DNA of 64,000 nucleotides. It comes from NORP23 sp050302475. GTDB taxonomy: Bacteria > Pseudomonadota > Alphaproteobacteria > Rhodobacterales > Rhodobacteraceae. The DNA is taken from positions 1 to 64,000 of the forward strand of contig JBNLBF010000008.1 of assembly GCA_050302475.1 (NCBI GenBank), given 5' to 3'. The stretch's first letter is position 1. Each line of letters opens with the position of its first letter. The notes beneath the pieces are model-generated. The model was not told where the DNA came from, did not search any database, and saw only the letters and a list, made by a program, of their open reading frames with translations. This document shows, one piece after another, positions 60,290 to 64,000 of this stretch. The position numbers and the translations under genes were made by a program.

Positions 60290-61048
60290 ATGGGTATACT
60301 AGAAGTCCAGAACGTAAATAAGCGCTTCGGCGGATTGCAGGCGCTTAACAATGTGAATCTCGATGTCGAGGAGGGCACAGTTCACGCCATCATCGGCCCC
60401 AACGGTGCGGGCAAGTCCACGTTCCTGAACTGCCTGATCGGCAAGCTGGAACCGGACACTGGCTCCGTCATGTTCGAAGGCAAGCCGGTGCTTGGCCTGA
60501 AGCCACATGAGATCAACCAGCTGGGTATCAGCCGCGTTTTCCAGACGCCGGAAATCTTTACCGAACTGACGGTATTGGAAAATGTGATGATCCCCTGTTT
60601 CGCAACACGCGACGGGTCCTTTACCCTGAACGCGCTGAAGAAAATCGGGGCGGAAGGCGAAATCCGCACCCAGGCGGAACAGATGCTGAAAGACGTCAAC
60701 ATGATCGACAAGGCAAGCGAAGAAGCCGGCGCCTTGTCGCGTGGGGACAAACGGCGGCTGGAAATGGCGATGTGCCTGTCGCAGAAGCCCAAGCTCTTGC
60801 TATTGGATGAACCGACGGCAGGTATGGCGCGGGCCGACACGAACAACACGATCGACCTGTTGAGACATATCAGCGAAACCACCGGCATCACGATGGTGAT
60901 CATCGAGCATGACATGCACGTCGTGTTCTCGCTGGCCAAGAAAATCTCGGTGCTGGCGCAGGGCGCAATCATTGCCGAAGACATTCCGGATAACATCAAG
61001 GGGCACCCGAAAGTGCGGGAAGCCTATCTTGGGGAGGCAGAAGTATGA
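60290..61048 (+). CDS. ABC transporter ATP-binding protein (LivG-like)
   Basis: A 252-aa ATPase: Walker A GPNGAGKST, signature SRGDKRRLEMAM in place of LSGGQ (Leu-Ser-Arg-Gly-Asp), Walker B LLLLDEPTAG and switch His in IEHDMHVV. The signature loop LSRGDKRR differs from the usual LSYGQQR. It pairs with the LivF-like ATPase, whose ATG overlaps its stop by 4 bp. Confidence 0.95.
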   Translation: MGILEVQNVNKRFGGLQALNNVNLDVEEGTVHAIIGPNGAGKSTFLNCLIGKLEPDTGSVMFEGKPVLGLKPHEINQLGISRVFQTPEIFTELTVLENVMIPCFATRDGSFTLNALKKIGAEGEIRTQAEQMLKDVNMIDKASEEAGALSRGDKRRLEMAMCLSQKPKLLLLDEPTAGMARADTNNTIDLLRHISETTGITMVIIEHDMHVVFSLAKKISVLAQGAIIAEDIPDNIKGHPKVREAYLGEAEV

Positions 61049-61770
61049 ATGACCAGACCGGACAACCCACCTATTTTTCGATGTGGGACATTCATTCCTA
61101 TTATGGCGAGAGCTATATCGTACAGGGAGTCAGCTTTAATATCCATGAAGGGGAAATCCTTGCGCTGCTCGGACGTAACGGGGCGGGAAAAACCTCGACC
61201 CTGCGGTCGATTGCCCGCGTCGACAACCCCGAAGTGACGCATGGTGAAATCTGGCTGGATCACCAACCGCTGCACGAGATGGCCTCGCATGAGGCTTCCC
61301 GTGCAGGTGTAGGTCTCGTTCCCGAGGATCGCCGCATCATTCAGGGCCTGACGGTCGAAGAAAACATCGAACTCGCCCGCATTGCCCCGCCGCACGGCTG
61401 GACGGCAGAGCGTATCTATGAACTGTTCCCGCGTCTTGGTGAGCGCGCCAAACAGGAAGGCACAACCCTGTCCGGCGGTGAACAGCAGATGCTGGCAATT
61501 GGCCGGGCTTTGGCCCGTGACGTGAAGCTCTTGCTGCTGGATGAACCTTACGAGGGCCTTGCTCCGGTGATCGTGCAGGAGATCGAGAGAACCTTGCTAC
61601 AGATCAAGGAACTTGGCATCACGACGATTATCGTGGAGCAGAACGCTATTGCAGCGCTGAAACTTGCCGACCGTGCCGTTATCCTTGATACCGGACAGGT
61701 CGTCTTCGACGGCACCGCGCAAGAGGTTCTGGACAACGAGAAGCTGCGCGAGGAATATCTCGCCATCTGA
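61045..61770 (+). CDS. ABC transporter ATP-binding protein (LivF-like)
   Basis: A 241-aa ATPase with Walker A GRNGAGKTS, normal LSGGEQQ signature, Walker B LLLLDEPYEGL and VEQN switch (Gln in place of His, as in LivF). GGGGAGG precedes the overlapping ATG. Last transporter gene; acs begins 43 bp on. Confidence 0.95.
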   Translation: MNDQTGQPTYFSMWDIHSYYGESYIVQGVSFNIHEGEILALLGRNGAGKTSTLRSIARVDNPEVTHGEIWLDHQPLHEMASHEASRAGVGLVPEDRRIIQGLTVEENIELARIAPPHGWTAERIYELFPRLGERAKQEGTTLSGGEQQMLAIGRALARDVKLLLLDEPYEGLAPVIVQEIERTLLQIKELGITTIIVEQNAIAALKLADRAVILDTGQVVFDGTAQEVLDNEKLREEYLAI

Positions 61771-61813
61771 TCCCTCGGCAAAGGGGGACAAAAAGATACA
61801 ATGGGAGAGGGTT

Positions 61814-63757
61814 ATGGAAGACCATATCTATCCGCCGTCTGACGATTTTGTCGCTCAGGCTTTGCTCAACGACGACCAGTATAAGGACATGTATGCGGCC
61901 TCGGTCAGCGACCCGGACGGGTTCTGGGGGGAGCAGGCGAAGGAACGCCTCGACTGGATCAAACCGTTCACCAAGGTAAAGAACACGACGTTCAAATATC
62001 CCGACGTGTCGATCAAATGGTTCGAGGATGGCGTGCTGAACGTGTCCGCCAACTGTATCGACCGGCATTTGGCCGATCGGGGTGATCAGGTGGCGATCAT
62101 CTGGGAAAGCGACGATCCGAACGTCGATAAAAAGATCACCTATAATGAACTGCACGAGAAAGTCTCGCGCCTCGCCAATGTTTATAAGAAACTGGGTGTC
62201 GGCAAAGGGGACCGGGTGGTGCTCTATATGCCGATGATCCCCGAGGCCGCCTACGCCATGCAGGCTTGCGCGCGGATCGGCGCCGTACATTCGGTGGTGT
62301 TTGGCGGCTTCTCGCCCGAGGCACTGGCGTCCCGGATCGAAGATTCCGGCGCCAAGCTGGTGGTCACGGCGGACGAGGCCCCACGTGGCGGGCGCGCTAC
62401 CCCGCTGAAGGCCAATGTCGACAAAGCCATGGATATCTGCGGAGACGTGACGACGCTGGTCGTTGAACGCACCAATGGCGGTCCCGGCCTGAAGGACGGG
62501 CGCGATCATTCCTATGCAGCGATGATGGCCGACGCCCCGGCGGATTGCCCGCCCGAGCCGATGAATGCTGAGGACCCGCTGTTTATCCTTTATACCTCTG
62601 GGTCAACGGGTAAGCCGAAAGGAGTTGTGCACTCTACCGGCGGCTATCTGCTCTATGCGATGATGACGCATAAATATGTGTTCGATTATCATGATGGTGA
62701 CGTTTACTGGTGCACGGCTGACGTGGGCTGGGTCACGGGCCACAGCTATATCGTATACGGACCTCTGGCGAACGGCGCGACGACGCTGATGTTCGAAGGG
62801 GTGCCAACCTATCCGGATGCGTCTCGTTTCTGGCAGGTTTGCGAAAAACATAAGGTTAACCAGTTCTACACCGCTCCAACCGCGCTGCGCGCATTGATGG
62901 GTCAGGGCGAAGAATGGGTGAACAAAGCTGACCTCAGCAGCCTGAAAATTCTGGGTTCTGTCGGCGAGCCGATCAACCCCGAAGCCTGGGAATGGTATAA
63001 CCGCGTTGTCGGCAAAGGGAATTGCCCGATTGTTGATACCTGGTGGCAGACAGAAACCGGCGGCATCCTGATCACACCGCTGCCCGGCGCCACGGCGACA
63101 AAACCCGGATCGGCAACACGTCCGTTCTTTGGCGTGCAGCCTGTGGTTCTGGACCCGCAATCGGGTAAGGAACTGGACGGCGTGGCCGAAGGCGTGCTGG
63201 CAATCAAGGACAGCTGGCCTGGCCAGATGCGCACCGTGTTCGGGGACCATGACCGGTTCATCGCCACCTATTTTGCCGATTACAAAGGCTATTACTTCGC
63301 CGGTGACGGATGCCGCCGGGACGAAGATGGCTATTACTGGATCACGGGCCGCGTGGATGACGTTCTGAACGTCTCGGGCCACCGGATGGGCACGGCGGAG
63401 ATCGAATCCGCGCTTGTGTCCCACGACAAGGTCGCCGAGGCCGCCGTTGTCGGTTATCCGCACAATATCAAAGGGCAAGGCATCTATGCCTATGTCACCC
63501 TGATGGCGGACGAGGAACCGACCGAAGACCTGCGCAAAGAGCTGGAAATGTGGGTCCGCAAAGAAATTGGCCCCATCGCCAAGCCGGATCTGATCCAGTG
63601 GGCGCCGGGTCTGCCGAAAACCCGTTCGGGCAAAATCATGCGCCGTATCCTGCGGAAAATCGCGGAAAACGACTATGGTGCGCTTGGCGATACCTCCACC
63701 CTCGCTGATCCGGCGGTGGTGGACGAGCTGATCGAAAACCGCATGAATCGCGGCTAA
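61814..63757 (+). CDS. acs: Acetyl-CoA synthetase
   Basis: An AMP-forming acetyl-CoA synthetase (647 aa, normal length). YTSGSTGKPKG is the P-loop (A3), WWQTETGG the acyl-pocket motif with the Trp that restricts substrate to acetate/propionate, YFAGDGCRRDEDGYYWITGRVDD the A7-A8 hinge, and PKTRSGK at 601-607 holds the catalytic Lys607, usually controlled by acetylation. GGGAGAGGG precedes ATG 61814; the upstream frame is inside the ATPase gene. Ending a transporter operon, it activates the imported or internal acetate. Confidence 0.96.
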   Translation: MEDHIYPPSDDFVAQALLNDDQYKDMYAASVSDPDGFWGEQAKERLDWIKPFTKVKNTTFKYPDVSIKWFEDGVLNVSANCIDRHLADRGDQVAIIWESDDPNVDKKITYNELHEKVSRLANVYKKLGVGKGDRVVLYMPMIPEAAYAMQACARIGAVHSVVFGGFSPEALASRIEDSGAKLVVTADEAPRGGRATPLKANVDKAMDICGDVTTLVVERTNGGPGLKDGRDHSYAAMMADAPADCPPEPMNAEDPLFILYTSGSTGKPKGVVHSTGGYLLYAMMTHKYVFDYHDGDVYWCTADVGWVTGHSYIVYGPLANGATTLMFEGVPTYPDASRFWQVCEKHKVNQFYTAPTALRALMGQGEEWVNKADLSSLKILGSVGEPINPEAWEWYNRVVGKGNCPIVDTWWQTETGGILITPLPGATATKPGSATRPFFGVQPVVLDPQSGKELDGVAEGVLAIKDSWPGQMRTVFGDHDRFIATYFADYKGYYFAGDGCRRDEDGYYWITGRVDDVLNVSGHRMGTAEIESALVSHDKVAEAAVVGYPHNIKGQGIYAYVTLMADEEPTEDLRKELEMWVRKEIGPIAKPDLIQWAPGLPKTRSGKIMRRILRKIAENDYGALGDTSTLADPAVVDELIENRMNRG

Positions 63758-63775
63758 ACCGCGCTAAAATCAATG

Positions 63776-63806
63776 AATAAGGCTCGCCTGTCAGGTGAGC
63801 CTTATT
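63776..63806 (+). terminator. Rho-independent terminator of the transporter-acs operon
   Basis: A 15-bp near-perfect stem (AATAAGGCTCGCCTG with CAGGTGAGCCTTATT, one G-U pair) with a T-rich end; reads in both directions. The rest of the spacer to 63912 is AT-rich and shows no clear gene. Confidence 0.9.
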
Positions 63807-63912
63807 TGCATCACTCCCCCATATTTCGTATTAAAATTGTTGTTTTGCACTAAATACAGATGCAAAATAGGCTGTGACACAAGTGATCCGTGTCAAAACA
63901 GGGGGATATAAA

Positions 63913-64000
63913 ATGTTAGGTTTAATCATTCAGCTTATCTCGGGTGCCGCGGGTGGTAACATCATCGGCAGGCTTGCCAAGAGCACCGATATGGGGCCAC
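63913..64000 (+). CDS. Start of a small membrane protein, cut by the window edge
   Basis: ATG 63913 follows GGGGGAT. The 29 visible codons (MLGLIIQLISGAAGGNI... then GRLAKSTDMGP) begin a hydrophobic, glycine-rich helix. The gene runs off the window; family not identifiable. Confidence 0.5.
   Translation, partial: MLGLIIQLISGAAGGNIIGRLAKSTDMGP

Noticed and set aside
1..64000. CRISPR arrays, tRNA/rRNA genes, transposases, integrases
   Set aside because: Looked for regular short repeats, tRNA-like cloverleaf arms and recombinase motifs; none found, though weak tRNA-like folds cannot be excluded by eye.

Overview
The window looks like about 64 kb of chromosome from a marine-type alphaproteobacterium, most likely in the Rhodobacterales. 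This is inferred from the moderately high-GC coding style, a GcvT-fused dimethylglycine/sarcosine-type dehydrogenase, a BCCT betaine carrier, a clade-3 catalase beside OxyR, soluble transhydrogenase, and a branched-chain-type ABC transporter fused to an acs operon. No rRNA, tRNA, CRISPR array, transposase or integrase was seen.

Layout. 1-4.4 kb: the end of leuC, a patatin-like lipase gene, leuD, a six-helix membrane protein and a secreted endonuclease/exonuclease/phosphatase-fold protein. 4.4-7.1 kb (reverse): an operon of cytidylyltransferase, LicD-type transferase, metallophosphatase and an NAD-binding epimerase-like protein. 7.2-17.5 kb: LysR, Dcp peptidase with an amino-acid ABC transporter, a LAS-type peptidase between two GFA-fold genes, panBC, and ArsR with DUF6428. 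17.6-19.5 kb: two tandem Cys-rich secreted paralogs and an orphan gene. 19.6-29.3 kb: a GcvT-like oxidoreductase, an AT-rich DUF4062 gene, carB, and oxyR/katA. 29.4-41.3 kb: SDR enzymes, a NYN ribonuclease-like protein, a CDF metal exporter with its MerR regulator, an Rrf2 regulator, dut, coaBC, a TAT-exported double-YdhR protein with its HxlR regulator, a ChaN-like protein, cobU/cobC, GST and comM. 41.5-47.4 kb: a BCCT carrier and an HTH-linked operon of DUF2306-MDR-MDR-DUF2306. 47.5-53.4 kb: a CrbS-like symporter-kinase, a small membrane protein, a response regulator, sthA and an SDR, followed by a decayed copy of the response-regulator start. 53.4-55.1 kb: an AT-rich cassette with a membrane-anchored alpha/beta hydrolase and a ribbon-helix-helix protein. 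55.1-63.8 kb: an ScfR/RamB-type regulator divergent from a five-gene branched-chain-type ABC transporter operon that ends in acs.

How the genes fit together. The 47-64 kb part reads as an acetate/short-chain acyl module: a CrbS-type kinase and receiver (the acetate switch in other proteobacteria), an acyl-CoA-type regulator, a high-capacity transporter and acetyl-CoA synthetase. Several regulator/target pairs carry clear operators visible in the DNA: ArsR (two identical-arm palindromes), MerR/CDF (a 19-bp spaced promoter), HxlR/YdhR, OxyR/katA and the ScfR-type gene.

The least ordinary parts are these. (i) A mosaic at 50.6-55.2 kb has a 199-bp direct repeat around sthA-SDR and an 18-bp direct repeat of the regulator 3' end around the AT-rich cassette. 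(ii) The DUF2306/MDR operon. (iii) A stand-alone DUF4062 gene sits in an AT-rich insert whose ends fall on matching 11-bp inverted repeats. (iv) There is an undescribed tandem pair of six-cysteine exported proteins.
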